Shown: piece after piece, positions 10,027-19,416 of the stretch
Layout of the letters: each line of letters starts with the position of its first letter
Numbering within the stretch: the first letter of the stretch is position 1
Assembly (NCBI GenBank): GCA_033852175.1
Contig: JAWSUY010000006.1
Span: 1 to 64,000 of the forward strand
From: Agarilytica sp033852175
Lineage (GTDB): Bacteria > Pseudomonadota > Gammaproteobacteria > Pseudomonadales > Cellvibrionaceae
Length of the DNA: 64,000 nt
Reading direction: 5' to 3'
Notes under the pieces: generated by a model
Database searches by the model: none
Told to the model about the DNA's origin: nothing
The model's input: the letters and a program-made list of their open reading frames with translations, nothing else
Made by a program: the position numbers and the translations under genes

Positions 10027-10512
10027 ATGATATCTAAGAATTCTCAATCGGGTGCGGTTCTTATTATCTCGATGATTATGCTACTAATTATTACCAGTAT
10101 TGGGCTCTCCAGCGTAGGTTCTACAAACTTAGAGGTTCAAATGGCCGCTAATGCACAATTTAAAAATGTGATCTTTCAAGAAAGTGAGCATGCGATTGAA
10201 GATACCGTAACGGATATGGCAATACTTGGGAGCGCTTATTCGGCTAGCCTGACATCTGATGACCCTGATTGGCCTTCAGAAGCTGTAACAACAGCTTCAA
10301 GTAGCAACGGCAATCTTAGTAGCGAGTCAGAAGTGCAATTTGCTGGCTTTTCAGTACCAAAGGGCGAATCAGCAGGGAGTATTCGTATCGGTGCGTCGGG
10401 TTACTCATTATATAATTTCAAAATTCGCGGGACTGCAGCCATCGTAAATAGCGGTGCTTCAAATACAAATGTACGTGGTGCCTATATTTTTGGTGCCAGT
10501 TCATTAAATTAG
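10027..10512 (+). CDS. pilX: Type IV pilus minor pilin PilX
   Basis: The N-terminal motif SGAVLIISMIMLLIITSIGLSS is the PilX N-terminal signature, a membrane helix without a strict class III cleavage motif. After it comes VGSTNLEVQMAANAQFKNVIFQESEHAI, also typical. An in-frame ATG lies upstream at 9967, but the ATG at 10027 places the hydrophobic helix close to the N-terminus, as in the family, and follows a GAAG. The product is about 161 residues. PilX is thought to connect the PilV-PilW-FimU core to PilY1. Confidence 0.82.
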   Translation: MISKNSQSGAVLIISMIMLLIITSIGLSSVGSTNLEVQMAANAQFKNVIFQESEHAIEDTVTDMAILGSAYSASLTSDDPDWPSEAVTTASSSNGNLSSESEVQFAGFSVPKGESAGSIRIGASGYSLYNFKIRGTAAIVNSGASNTNVRGAYIFGASSLN

Positions 10513-10727
10513 AAATATATTTTTGATAGAGACTCGATGAATTTTGATTCTATGTCGGTGATATTTTGGATGGTTAACCTAATTGAACGTAGTGGTGATA
10601 TTTTTTGGTTATTGAACTGTTGGTTGTCATCAATAGCTGGGGAGTTAGCCTAATTTTATTAAGGCATCTGCAAAATTTATTTGCGGAATACAGGGCTCAC
10701 TAATTTTTAGTGTTTCCGGAGGAAAAG

Positions 10728-13700
10728 ATGATCAATATTTGGTGGAAAAGAAGGGTTTCCGGATTTTTTATTGGATTGTTTTCGTTGGGTATTCCGGCTA
10801 TAGCGGATGATACCGAAATATATTTTGGCAATGGCTCTTCATCCGTTAGTTCAATTCGCCCTAATATCTTATTTGTTTTAGATACCTCAAGCTCAATGAC
10901 GGCTACTGTTTCGGGCACCGGAATGTCACGCCTAGACAACATGAAAGGAGCTTTACGCACACTCATATCGGATACCAATAATGTCAATATGGGCTTAATG
11001 CGTTTTAGTCGGGCAGGTGGCGCAGTCATTTATCCAGTGACCTATATTGATGAGCCTCTTGAAACCTCAGTGGCGGGTCAGGTTGTTACGCGAATCGTTG
11101 AAGCAAATGACGATGCACAGCAGAGCCCGAGTGGGGATATGGAGCTGGATAGCGATTTTGTTAGTATGACCGAAGTGACGGTCGGTGGTGGTACAACGGT
11201 AGAGCTCACGATCAGCACTGATACTGATGATGTGGAGGAGCGAGTATCTAACGGCAGCCTTTCTACAGGCAGTTCTGATCTTGAATTATTGTGGGATGGC
11301 AGTCGCCAGCAACACATTGGTTTGCGTTTTGTAAACCCTCCTCTCAATCCAAGTTCTACTCTGGTCAGCGCGGTTATTGAATTTTCGGATGATGGTGATT
11401 CAGGTACGAACTCGTCTAGTCTGGAAATATCGATTCGGGGAGAGCTTGGTGGCGATACTGGCACTTTTGGTACTGGGGCTGGCGCCAATGCAGTGTCTTC
11501 GCGGAATCTAACCACGACAATCGCATCTTGGAATGTAGGGGATTTTAATGGTTCAGGAAAACTTGAAACTATTGATGTATCGTCTGTTATTTCTGAGGTG
11601 ATTAACGACCCGGGTTGGAGTGCAGGGAATCCCCTTACATTTGTATTACAGCATGCGGCTGGTAGTGGTCGTCGTGTGGTGAGGAGTCGTAGAAATACAA
11701 TATCTGAAGCGCCTAAATTAAGACTTACTTTTTCTTCTGGCGCATCAGGAACTGAAAACCAAACGGTTGGTTTGCGCTTTCAGGAAGTTGGTGTCCCTAA
11801 AGGCGTGACTATCACGAGCGCAACCTTGGAATTTGTTACAGCCCAAACCTCTTCGCAATCTACTTCGGTAGTGATTAGTGCTGAGTCGACAGGGAATGCT
11901 TCAGAATTTACCTCAACCAGCTATGATTTGGGGCCGTCATCCCGCCCTCGTGGAAGCAGTAGCGTCACCTGGGCGCCATCCTCCTGGGATTCTATTGGGA
12001 ATGTTGAGCAAAGCATGGATATTACAACGGTTATTCAAGAGGTGGTTTCGCATACGGATTGGTGTGGCAACAACGCCCTGGCTTTATTTCTTTCTGGCAC
12101 AGGTAAGCGCATTGCTCAATCGTTCGATGATGATCCATCATCCGCACCTGTATTGCGTATTAATTATGATCCAGACTCTGTTCCCCTAACGGGTTCTTGT
12201 TTTAATCGAGAGTATTCCTATCGAGTGTTAAATAGTAGTGATGATGGGGAAGAAAAATCTGGAGATGATGTTTATCTCAATAGTTCGGATTTAGAATTGG
12301 TTGAGGACGGTAGTGCGCAAAAAATCGGAATCCGTTTTGCGAGTGTACAGGTTCAACAAGCTGCTGAAATTCAATCTGCGTATTTAGAATTTACCTCGCA
12401 AGATTCACAAAGTGGCTCTACTTCGCTCACGATATATGGACACAACACCGATGATGCTCCGACCTTTGGCGCTACTACCAATAAAGTCAGTACACGCTCA
12501 AAAACGTCGGGAGTAGCCTGGAACAGTCTCCCTGCGTGGAGTGGCGAGGGCACGTACCGAAGCCCGGATATATCCTCTATCGTCCAGGATCTTGTCGATC
12601 GTGGTGGTTGGAGTGCCGGAAATGGTATGGCTTTTATTATCGAAGGAAGCGGTTTACGTAGAGCTTATTCAATGGATGGCAGTGGTGGCCAAGCGCCTCG
12701 TTTAGTCATTCAGGCAAAAAGCACAGCAGGTGAGGCGTCTATAGAAACTGCACGGGATGAACTGCTGGAAATTGTTGATGGCATTCAATATAAATCGGGT
12801 ACACCGATTGTGGGCTCGTATTATGAAGCGGCGCTTTACTATCGCGGCATGCCAGTTGATTTTGGTGCGCAGCGAGGGAATTCGGGCAGCAGTCGTCAAG
12901 AACATACACGTGTATCTCATAGCGATTCCTGGGACAGCGGGGGCGGTACATTGGTTAGAGCCTCAGGTTGTACCGATGATAATTTAAGCTCAACCGCTTG
13001 TAGATCAGAAAATATTACTGGCAGCCCTAATTACATTAGCCCCATCACCAATTCCTGCCAAAAAAATCATATTGTAATTTTGACTGACGGCGCCGCCAGT
13101 TACAACGATGCTGCATCTCGGGTGAGAGCGTTAACGGGCGTTCCTTCGTGTGCGGATTCGGGGGATGAGGCATGCGGACCAGAGCTCGCGACTTGGTTAA
13201 AAACAACGGATCAAGCGCCGAGTGTGTCACTTACTGGAGATCAAATGATTACGACGCATACTATTGGTTTCAATTTTACCGGAGACTGGATTAAATCGAT
13301 TTCTACTAATGGTGGCGGTGGTTTTTACGAGGCGAATACGGCTGATCAATTAGCCACTGCATTTGAAACTATTGTGACAGAGGCGTTAAAAAGCAATTCA
13401 ACATTTGTATCACCTGCGGCCGCTATTAATCAGTTTAACCGCCTTAACCATTTGGATGATATTTTCTTTGCTGTATTTAAACCCACCGAAGGTGCACGGT
13501 GGGAAGGTAATGTAAAAAAATATAAATTGTCCGGTGTTGATAATGATATTACCGATGCAAATGGAGCAGACGCGGTGGATTCATCGACGGGGTTTTTCAA
13601 AGATACATCACAAAGTTATTGGTCTGCTGATGTAGATGGTGCAAACGTTGCTGAAGGTGGCGTTGCCGAAAATCTACCGGAGTTTGATGATCCTCGTAAT

Positions 13701-15401
13701 ACCTATACTTACACGGGAACCAGCCTTAATCTAACCGACAGTTCAAACGCCGTGCATAGGGTGAGTGGATCTTTTAACAGCGCGATAACCAAAACTATGC
13801 TGGGCGATAACTCTATGTCGGATGAGTACAGGGAAAGTTTATTGTCATGGATGGCCGGTGAAGATGTGCAGGATGAAGATAACGACCCGAGCACGACGAG
13901 TCGTCAAAATATGGCCGACCCACTGCATTCCAAACCGATAGTATTTACATACGGTGGCTCGATTGAAAGTCCCGATTTGGCTTTGATGTTTGGTACTAAT
14001 GACGGGAAATTCCGCGCGATAGACGTTAGTAATGGTGAGCAGCTATGGTCATTTATTCCAGAAGAGCTTTTGTCTGTGTCAAAAATATTGTATGACAATA
14101 CCGCGATTGAACATCCATATGGGGTTGATGGCGCGCCTATTTTATGGGTAAACGATCCTGACTTTGACGGCGAAAATGTTAACTTATCTGGAAGTGATAA
14201 CTTTGCATATGTGTATTTTGGTTTGCGTCGGGGAGGTCGCAGTTATTACGCGCTTGATGTTACCAATATTACACAACCCAAAGTTCTTTGGCGTATCGAA
14301 GGCGGTACGGGCGATTTTGTCGAGCTTGGTCAAAGTTGGTCGCGGCCAGTAAAAACCAAAATTGGAATCAAAATATCAGGATCAGTGGTTGAAAAAGATG
14401 TGCTTATTTTTGGCGGTGGGTACGATCTTGATCAAGACGATGTCAGTATTCGAACCGTGGATGACCAGGGAAGAGCGCTGTTTATAGTGGATGCCATAAC
14501 CGGTAGCTTGCTTTGGAGTGGCGGCCCGAGCAACAGTTTTACAGAGCGCTTTAACGATATGGAATACAGCATTCCGGCATCACCTGCCGTCGCGGATCTT
14601 AACGGTGATGGATTGGCTGATCAAATATATTTTGGTGACGTCGGCGGGCAGGTTTGGCGTTTTGATATTACCAACGGAGCGGCAGTTAGTGGCTTAATCT
14701 CGGGTGGCGTTATTGCGGATTTGGCGTTTGATAATAGTACCGTGGAGGCGCGTAGATTTTTTCATACTCCGGATATAACGTTATCAAAAAATAGTGCGGG
14801 TGATACCGTCTTGAGCATACTGATTGGAACGGGTTTTCATGCTCATCCTTTAGATGATCGTGTTGCTGATCGTTTTTATATGCTGCGATTAGAGGATGTT
14901 TACACGCCGCCGACAAGCTATGTAACGCTTACGGAAGCAGACCTTTATAACGCGACAAGCAATACCATCGGCCAGGGCAGTGAAAGTGCCATAGAAACTG
15001 CTGAGTCGTTGCTGCAGGGTTTACATGGTTGGTATATCTATATGCCGAATACTGGTGAAAAAGTTCTTTCCACTCCTCTAACGATCGATGGTCAAGTTAT
15101 CTTCACAACATACGAGCCAGAAGCCAATACTTCCGGATGCTCCGTTCAGCCGGGGACCACTCGAGAGTATGTGGTGAAAGTGACCAATGCAACGCCAACT
15201 TTGGACCTTGAAGGGGACGGAACCGGAACTGATCTTAATGTCGATGATCGGGCAAGGGTGCTAGACACTGGAAGTATTGTTGATGGACCTGTCATTATTT
15301 TTACCGTCTCGGGCGGAGGTTCAACTTTTTTAGGGACTTCTAAAGGCAGTGTCAATATTGGCACCGACCGGATTATTAAAACATTTTGGTACCAAGAATA
15401 A
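10728..15401 (+). CDS. pilY1: PilY1 tip-associated adhesin with three inserted repeat domains
   Basis: This 1557-residue secreted protein sits at the pilus tip and contributes to adhesion and surface sensing. A GGAGG at 10717-10721 points to ATG at 10728 rather than the upstream GTG at 10710. After a signal peptide (cut near residue 26) comes the start of a von Willebrand A domain with its metal site DTSSSM (residues 52-57). The domain is then interrupted by three related segments of about 140-165 residues (about 171-337, 343-482, 501-662), each with an (I/V)GLRF or IGIRF strand, a long beta-rich body and a closing LRLTF, LRINY or LVIQA strand. The VWA fold resumes with VILTDGAASYND near 783. 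The C-terminal PilY1 beta-propeller contains the calcium loop DLNGDGLAD at about 1290. Confidence 0.92.
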   Translation: MINIWWKRRVSGFFIGLFSLGIPAIADDTEIYFGNGSSSVSSIRPNILFVLDTSSSMTATVSGTGMSRLDNMKGALRTLISDTNNVNMGLMRFSRAGGAVIYPVTYIDEPLETSVAGQVVTRIVEANDDAQQSPSGDMELDSDFVSMTEVTVGGGTTVELTISTDTDDVEERVSNGSLSTGSSDLELLWDGSRQQHIGLRFVNPPLNPSSTLVSAVIEFSDDGDSGTNSSSLEISIRGELGGDTGTFGTGAGANAVSSRNLTTTIASWNVGDFNGSGKLETIDVSSVISEVINDPGWSAGNPLTFVLQHAAGSGRRVVRSRRNTISEAPKLRLTFSSGASGTENQTVGLRFQEVGVPKGVTITSATLEFVTAQTSSQSTSVVISAESTGNASEFTSTSYDLGPSSRPRGSSSVTWAPSSWDSIGNVEQSMDITTVIQEVVSHTDWCGNNALALFLSGTGKRIAQSFDDDPSSAPVLRINYDPDSVPLTGSCFNREYSYRVLNSSDDGEEKSGDDVYLNSSDLELVEDGSAQKIGIRFASVQVQQAAEIQSAYLEFTSQDSQSGSTSLTIYGHNTDDAPTFGATTNKVSTRSKTSGVAWNSLPAWSGEGTYRSPDISSIVQDLVDRGGWSAGNGMAFIIEGSGLRRAYSMDGSGGQAPRLVIQAKSTAGEASIETARDELLEIVDGIQYKSGTPIVGSYYEAALYYRGMPVDFGAQRGNSGSSRQEHTRVSHSDSWDSGGGTLVRASGCTDDNLSSTACRSENITGSPNYISPITNSCQKNHIVILTDGAASYNDAASRVRALTGVPSCADSGDEACGPELATWLKTTDQAPSVSLTGDQMITTHTIGFNFTGDWIKSISTNGGGGFYEANTADQLATAFETIVTEALKSNSTFVSPAAAINQFNRLNHLDDIFFAVFKPTEGARWEGNVKKYKLSGVDNDITDANGADAVDSSTGFFKDTSQSYWSADVDGANVAEGGVAENLPEFDDPRNTYTYTGTSLNLTDSSNAVHRVSGSFNSAITKTMLGDNSMSDEYRESLLSWMAGEDVQDEDNDPSTTSRQNMADPLHSKPIVFTYGGSIESPDLALMFGTNDGKFRAIDVSNGEQLWSFIPEELLSVSKILYDNTAIEHPYGVDGAPILWVNDPDFDGENVNLSGSDNFAYVYFGLRRGGRSYYALDVTNITQPKVLWRIEGGTGDFVELGQSWSRPVKTKIGIKISGSVVEKDVLIFGGGYDLDQDDVSIRTVDDQGRALFIVDAITGSLLWSGGPSNSFTERFNDMEYSIPASPAVADLNGDGLADQIYFGDVGGQVWRFDITNGAAVSGLISGGVIADLAFDNSTVEARRFFHTPDITLSKNSAGDTVLSILIGTGFHAHPLDDRVADRFYMLRLEDVYTPPTSYVTLTEADLYNATSNTIGQGSESAIETAESLLQGLHGWYIYMPNTGEKVLSTPLTIDGQVIFTTYEPEANTSGCSVQPGTTREYVVKVTNATPTLDLEGDGTGTDLNVDDRARVLDTGSIVDGPVIIFTVSGGGSTFLGTSKGSVNIGTDRIIKTFWYQE

Positions 15402-15419
15402 CGGAAAGAGTATTTGCCT

Positions 15420-15866
15420 ATGTACAACGTAAAAACGAAATCAAATGGCTTTTCGCTTATCGAAGTAATGATTGTTCTAGCGATTATTGGAATCTTGTCA
15501 GCAGTTTCCTACCCCAGTTACCAGAAGTATGTGCAAAAGGGGAGTCGTGCAGATGCTAAGTCAGCATTGGTGGGATTATCTCAACAAATGGAGCGTCATT
15601 TTGCTTCAAACGGAACGTATCTTACGACGATAACGGGTTCGGCACCGCAGCCTCCCAATATGTTTTCGTCACAAGTGCCTATTGACGGCGGTACAGCTCG
15701 GTATTCTTTAACTGTGCAAGTTGTCACGGATACAAGTTATACCCTACGTGCAACACCTGTTGACGCTCAGTTGGGAGATGGATATTTGGAACTGTTATCC
15801 ATTGGCTCACGTCGCTGGATGGAAGGCGACGAAACTTTACGAAACTGTTGGGAAAGCAGTTGCTAG
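15420..15866 (+). CDS. pilE: Type IV pilin PilE (minor pilin)
   Basis: The leader ends SNG and the mature protein begins FSLIEVMIVLAIIGILSAVSYPSYQKYV, which is the classic PilE/PilA helix. The head of about 120 residues has the usual alpha-beta-loop and a C-terminal cysteine pair (NCWESSC), the likely D-region disulfide. ATG at 15420 is preferred over the TTG six bases upstream, and GGAAAGAG at 15402-15409 is the likely ribosome site. Its place directly after pilY1 matches the pilE position in pseudomonad minor pilin operons, so it is more probably the minor PilE than the main shaft pilin. Confidence 0.88.
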   Translation: MYNVKTKSNGFSLIEVMIVLAIIGILSAVSYPSYQKYVQKGSRADAKSALVGLSQQMERHFASNGTYLTTITGSAPQPPNMFSSQVPIDGGTARYSLTVQVVTDTSYTLRATPVDAQLGDGYLELLSIGSRRWMEGDETLRNCWESSC

Positions 15867-16640
15867 TTCGTGTGATTAATCGCGAAGTCATAATGGACCC
15901 TCTTCGGGTAAGATAGGCGCTACACAAAGCACGCGCTTAACACGTGGGTAGGCTAAATAGTTTCTTGTTTTTCGGCTACCGATCTCTTGATTGAATACTC
16001 GGTTCTAGTTATCTTTGATAACGGTTTGGTTTTGTCTCTTCGATAACTGCTCCTGGGTTATTTCATTTTCGCGCTTCCTGCGTTAATGACGCGTCCTAGC
16101 AATTTATTTCTTGTGATTATCTTGCGCGGTCTTATACGCCTTATACGCGTGGTCAATTCTACATTCTGTCTGACTGATCAACATCCAACATTTTACTAGG
16201 ACAGCAAGGGGATTGGACCGATAGGAAAAGTGACAGTATTGAAGAATGTAAGACTGTACTGGTAGAAAAAGTGCGAGGGGGAGTTGCGTTTGGTTCAAGG
16301 TTATTAGTATTGCTTGCTCGATTGTTCATCTTCTTCGTGCCCGTTTCAATTCTCTGATGTTTGATATCGTAATATTGAATTATTATTGTGTGTAATTGGG
16401 AGGGAGGTCGTGACAGCCGGATATCAATCTACGGACGTGAAAGTGGACTTCTCATTTCTTGATACTTAAATCTTAGATTTAGCAGGTAAGGAGGTGGCGC
16501 GAAAGAGTGGATTTTTGTGAAAATAGGCCCGTTAAAGGCAAGCATTCGGTGACTTTAGGCGTCTTTGTAGAAGAATAAATTCTGCTTGTGAACACATATT
16601 GAGCGGTTTTATTCTATATTTAAGGAGGGTCTAAACTATA
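15867..16640. other. Non-coding stretch, about 770 bases
   Basis: No gene or RNA is recognised between pilE and the receiver-domain gene. Short frames on both strands lack motifs and ribosome sites. A strong AAGGAGGG at 16622-16629 belongs to the next gene. No clear terminator for the pilin operon is visible just after 15866. Confidence 0.45.
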
Positions 16641-17126
16641 TTGATTAGCGTTATACGGAAGACGAGTGGTGATCCACCTCGCTTGCAGCCCTGTTTACGC
16701 CGAAGTAAAGGTCATGATTTGAGAATGGTAGCGAGCAGCACGATGACAAAACCCCTGATACTTGCAGTAGACGATGAAGAGCTTAATCTAAGATTGATTC
16801 AAGTGGCATTGCAGGGTGTATATGAAGTGGTAACCGCTGGTTCTGGTGAGGAGTGTTTGAATATCGTCAAGGATATCAAGCCAGTGTTGATTTTACTTGA
16901 TCTTGCAATGGATGGGGTGAGTGGGCATGAGGTGTGCGAACATCTACAAACGGATGACGCGACGAAATCTATACCGATTGTGTTTATCACAGGCAATGAA
17001 GAGACGCCTAATCGAATTAAAGCCTATGCTAACGGTGCTGTTGGATACATCCTTAAGCCGATAGACCCGAATAAATTACAAGGTAAAATCGACACGATAC
17101 TCAAAAGGGAAGCCCTATCCGGGTAA
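16641..17126 (+). CDS. Stand-alone response regulator receiver protein
   Basis: The protein is essentially one CheY-like receiver domain. It has the acidic pair in LAVDDEE, the phosphorylation aspartate in LILLDLAMDG, the threonine in VFITG and the lysine in YILKPID. No output domain follows, so it must act by protein contact or as a phosphate sink. The frame opens with TTG at 16641 behind a strong AAGGAGGG (16622-16629), and this is the only well-placed ribosome site. It adds an Arg/Pro-rich leader of 34 residues; ATG codons at 16725 and 16743 would give the bare domain. No kinase gene is adjacent. Confidence 0.8.
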   Translation: MISVIRKTSGDPPRLQPCLRRSKGHDLRMVASSTMTKPLILAVDDEELNLRLIQVALQGVYEVVTAGSGEECLNIVKDIKPVLILLDLAMDGVSGHEVCEHLQTDDATKSIPIVFITGNEETPNRIKAYANGAVGYILKPIDPNKLQGKIDTILKREALSG

Positions 17127-17156
17127 AATTTGGGAGTGAAAAGCGGACTATAGCGT

Positions 17157-17812
17157 TTATAAAAACTGTCTTACCTTTTTCCTACGCAGTTGTTCAGTTG
17201 CATCGAACAAGGTTTTTACACGTTCTGACAAATGCATTAAATCGTCTTTTGTAACTTTAAAATTAGGATCGTAGCGAGCGCCTGTATAGGCATACTCTAA
17301 ATAGCTCCACACGCTCCTTCTGTTCCCTAGTTTCTGTTGGGAATATATCGCCTAGTGATGGCTCGTATTTCATGGACATATGTAGCAGATAATCCAGTAA
17401 GTGTTCGTGAGCATTGTATGCTGTGAATACGAGAAGAATGGTTTTGTAGCTTCTTTACAGTAGCTTGATGAAGGTTAAATGCTGCTTCTTTAAATTCATC
17501 AATATCGATAGCCTGCTGGTAAAGTCGATATGAACCTCGTGAAACTCCGTACCAATGATCAAAATAATATTGGGCAATTCTCTGATCTTCTGCTGGCGTT
17601 AATTCACGTTTTTCCGCAAAGGACGACGTTTTCGCATCATAAAGCAGGCAGCCCTCTTTTTTCACTTCCGTATAAAAATACTGGCCTTCTGCCAACTTAA
17701 TGCTAATTTCTTGAATGTCATGGGAGCTAAAGTTCTTGGTATTACAGATATTCGCGATTTTGTGCCATAGCTCTGTATCCCTAGCTGTTGCTTCATCTTG
17801 GGTGATGACCAA
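17157..17812 (-). pseudogene. Broken nucleotidyltransferase/HEPN-domain gene
   Basis: The minus strand reads LVITQDEATARDTELWHK, then a region with YFDHWY, which matches the middle of proteins with an N-terminal nucleotidyltransferase and a C-terminal HEPN domain. The reading frame breaks near 17456: removing one base restores TERSYKTILLVFTAYNAHEH and LLDYLLHMSMKYEPSLGDIF. A second extra base near 17322 must be removed to restore RRSVWSYLEYAYTGARYD and a natural end at 17157. The 5' end is also lost: the nucleotidyltransferase part stops abruptly beside the dispersed motif at 17819. Two single-base insertions plus truncation make a non-functional relic. Such pairs are toxin-antitoxin-like (MNT-HEPN) or stand-alone enzymes in intact form; here the role can only be inferred. 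Confidence 0.78.
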
Positions 17813-17818
17813 AATAGT

Positions 17819-17832
17819 GGATGGGCACTAAT
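17819..17832 (+). repeat. Dispersed motif GGATGGGCACTAAT, copy B
   Basis: This copy matches the core of the motif at 152-168 exactly, including the following AT. It lies directly where homology of the broken nucleotidyltransferase/HEPN gene ends, which hints that the motif marks an old recombination or insertion junction. Confidence 0.4.
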
Positions 17833-17877
17833 AATAGCCGCGACCACTGCCTACTCCGGAATGCGGTTTAATTCTTG

Positions 17878-18882
17878 TTAAACTGTCTGAATTTTCGGAA
17901 TGTAAGACTCCACTACATTAGGAAGTACAGCAATCAAAAGCGCGCGCACGCGATGCCAGTATGCCGACAGTAATAAAAGTGCCGCACCCATAATGACTCC
18001 CGTGATCGCAAAGCTATAGCCCACGCCGCCGTAGGTTTTGATAATGCTGGATAGTGCGTAGATAACATAACCGAGGGATGAAATCATAAACGCACGGCGA
18101 TCAACCGTGATAGAAATTGACGTCATGAATAAATACAGCACAATAATAATCGCCATACTCACTAAACCCTCTTCACCATTTAATATGCCTAAGCTTGCAA
18201 ATACAGGGTGAATAATCAGCGGAGCTGAAAGCAAGTGTAGCCAAAACGCCACGTCCGATTTGCCCGTTTTCCTATCAAGATCAGAAGAATCCCAGGCCAT
18301 CGCCAAAACAAAGGTAATCAGTCCGCATATAAACAGCACTGAAAAAAGTGATGCTTTTGAATCGGGAAGAAAATGTGCGGTAGTCGCGGCTATAAACCCT
18401 ATCGCGGTGGCTGTGCCAGCGGCAACGGTAATCGGAACGCTAAAACGTAACCAATGGCAATAAGCACCTGCAGTCGCCGCGGCCGTAGCCGCAACGAAAA
18501 ATACAGGCTCGGACGAAGAGCCCAACAGGCTGAGGCAGAGTTTAAATATGCCACCAATAAATGTGAGCAGCAATACAATCGCAGGCAGCGCCATTTTTCT
18601 TTTCAGAACAAAAAACTCCGCCAGGCCCCACGATAAAAGACTAAAGACAAGATAGCCCAAGCTTTCATTTATACCGTTGAGTACCCACCAGGAGCAAGAT
18701 AGTAAGAGGCCGCAGGCGATAACAACAAATATATCGTTAAAGCCGCCGATGAGTCTGAGGCTTTCTTCGTCTGCTGGCGGCGTGAGTTTGGATGATGAGA
18801 CCAGGCTTTTAAACTCGGAAACCGAAGTCTCGGTAAAAATTCCTTTTTCTACTGCGTGGTTAAGGTCTTGGTTTGTGTACAT
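17878..18882 (-). CDS. Polytopic membrane protein, DUF2157-like
   Basis: This 334-residue protein has a soluble N-terminus of about 50 residues (MYTNQDLNHAVEKGIFTE) followed by roughly ten hydrophobic helices. The short helical start that resembles 'LxxAVxxGxI' and the many small-residue helices recall DUF2157/DUF4401-type membrane proteins, but the assignment is tentative. No catalytic motif is seen. It starts with ATG at 18882. It lies downstream of gcvP on the same strand, separated by 530 bases that hold the structured repeat at 19147, so it is probably transcribed separately. Function unknown. Confidence 0.75.
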   Translation of the reverse strand: MYTNQDLNHAVEKGIFTETSVSEFKSLVSSSKLTPPADEESLRLIGGFNDIFVVIACGLLLSCSWWVLNGINESLGYLVFSLLSWGLAEFFVLKRKMALPAIVLLLTFIGGIFKLCLSLLGSSSEPVFFVAATAAATAGAYCHWLRFSVPITVAAGTATAIGFIAATTAHFLPDSKASLFSVLFICGLITFVLAMAWDSSDLDRKTGKSDVAFWLHLLSAPLIIHPVFASLGILNGEEGLVSMAIIIVLYLFMTSISITVDRRAFMISSLGYVIYALSSIIKTYGGVGYSFAITGVIMGAALLLLSAYWHRVRALLIAVLPNVVESYIPKIQTV

Positions 18883-19146
18883 GGTTGTTCTCTATTCGTG
18901 TGAAATTTCTGATTGTGATTTTTTATCTATAGTGAGAATGCTTTTTTAATTCCTTGTATCGTGGTGAGTGTGCTTTTTTGGGAGTCACGGCCAACAACAA
19001 AAGTGAATGGTATGGATAGGTCTGACAGACCTATATGCGACAAGTTCGTTTCGTGTGGCTGAGTCGTTATGCTTAATAGAAACTTGCCACGCTTGTGATG
19101 CATATACCGTCTCTCAAACATGTAAAACCTATGAGTATGGCACTGA

Positions 19147-19336
19147 GTCCGAGGGGCAGGGAAAGAGTTTGCAAGACCTTCTGTTGCCATGGATGACAAC
19201 AGACGACTACACGGATGTAGTCGTTAGGGCGAAGCAGGACGCCAGAGCCGAGAGCGTACAGGGATGTATTTATAGCGTGTATTGAAAACTCTTTCCCTGC
19301 CTCTCGGACGGACTAAGATGCCTGGACACCTTAGTC
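19147..19336 (+). ncRNA. Structured repeat with GGA-loop hairpins, candidate CsrA/RsmA-binding RNA
   Basis: Long arms at 19147-19170 and 19286-19309 pair over 24 positions with one G-U in the plus-strand RNA (a C-A mismatch on the other strand), so the plus strand is the likely transcript. Inside are hairpins that present GGA: stem TCTGTTG/CAACAGA with loop CCATGGATGA (19181-19204), a nine-pair stem ACGACTACA/TGTAGTCGT around CGGA, and GTACAGGGATGT, which equals the CsrA selection consensus RUACARGGAUGU. A further hairpin at 19311-19336 has loop CCTGGA. No promoter or T-run terminator was identified. It may be a sponge RNA, or one copy of a dispersed repeat family. Confidence 0.5.
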
Positions 19337-19416
19337 TACAATACCAGCATTCAGTCAAGCCATATTGGCTCTACGTGAAACTATTTGGTTGTCTAGGATT
19401 TATTGGGCGGCGACCC

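Noticed and set aside
17157..17812. Active toxin-antitoxin (MNT-HEPN) system
   Set aside because: Frameshifts and a lost N-terminus rule out a working protein, and no separate antitoxin gene is adjacent.
19147..19336. Integron attC site or terminator
   Set aside because: No core GTTRRRY sites or integrase nearby, and no T run behind the outer stem; GGA hairpins fit better.
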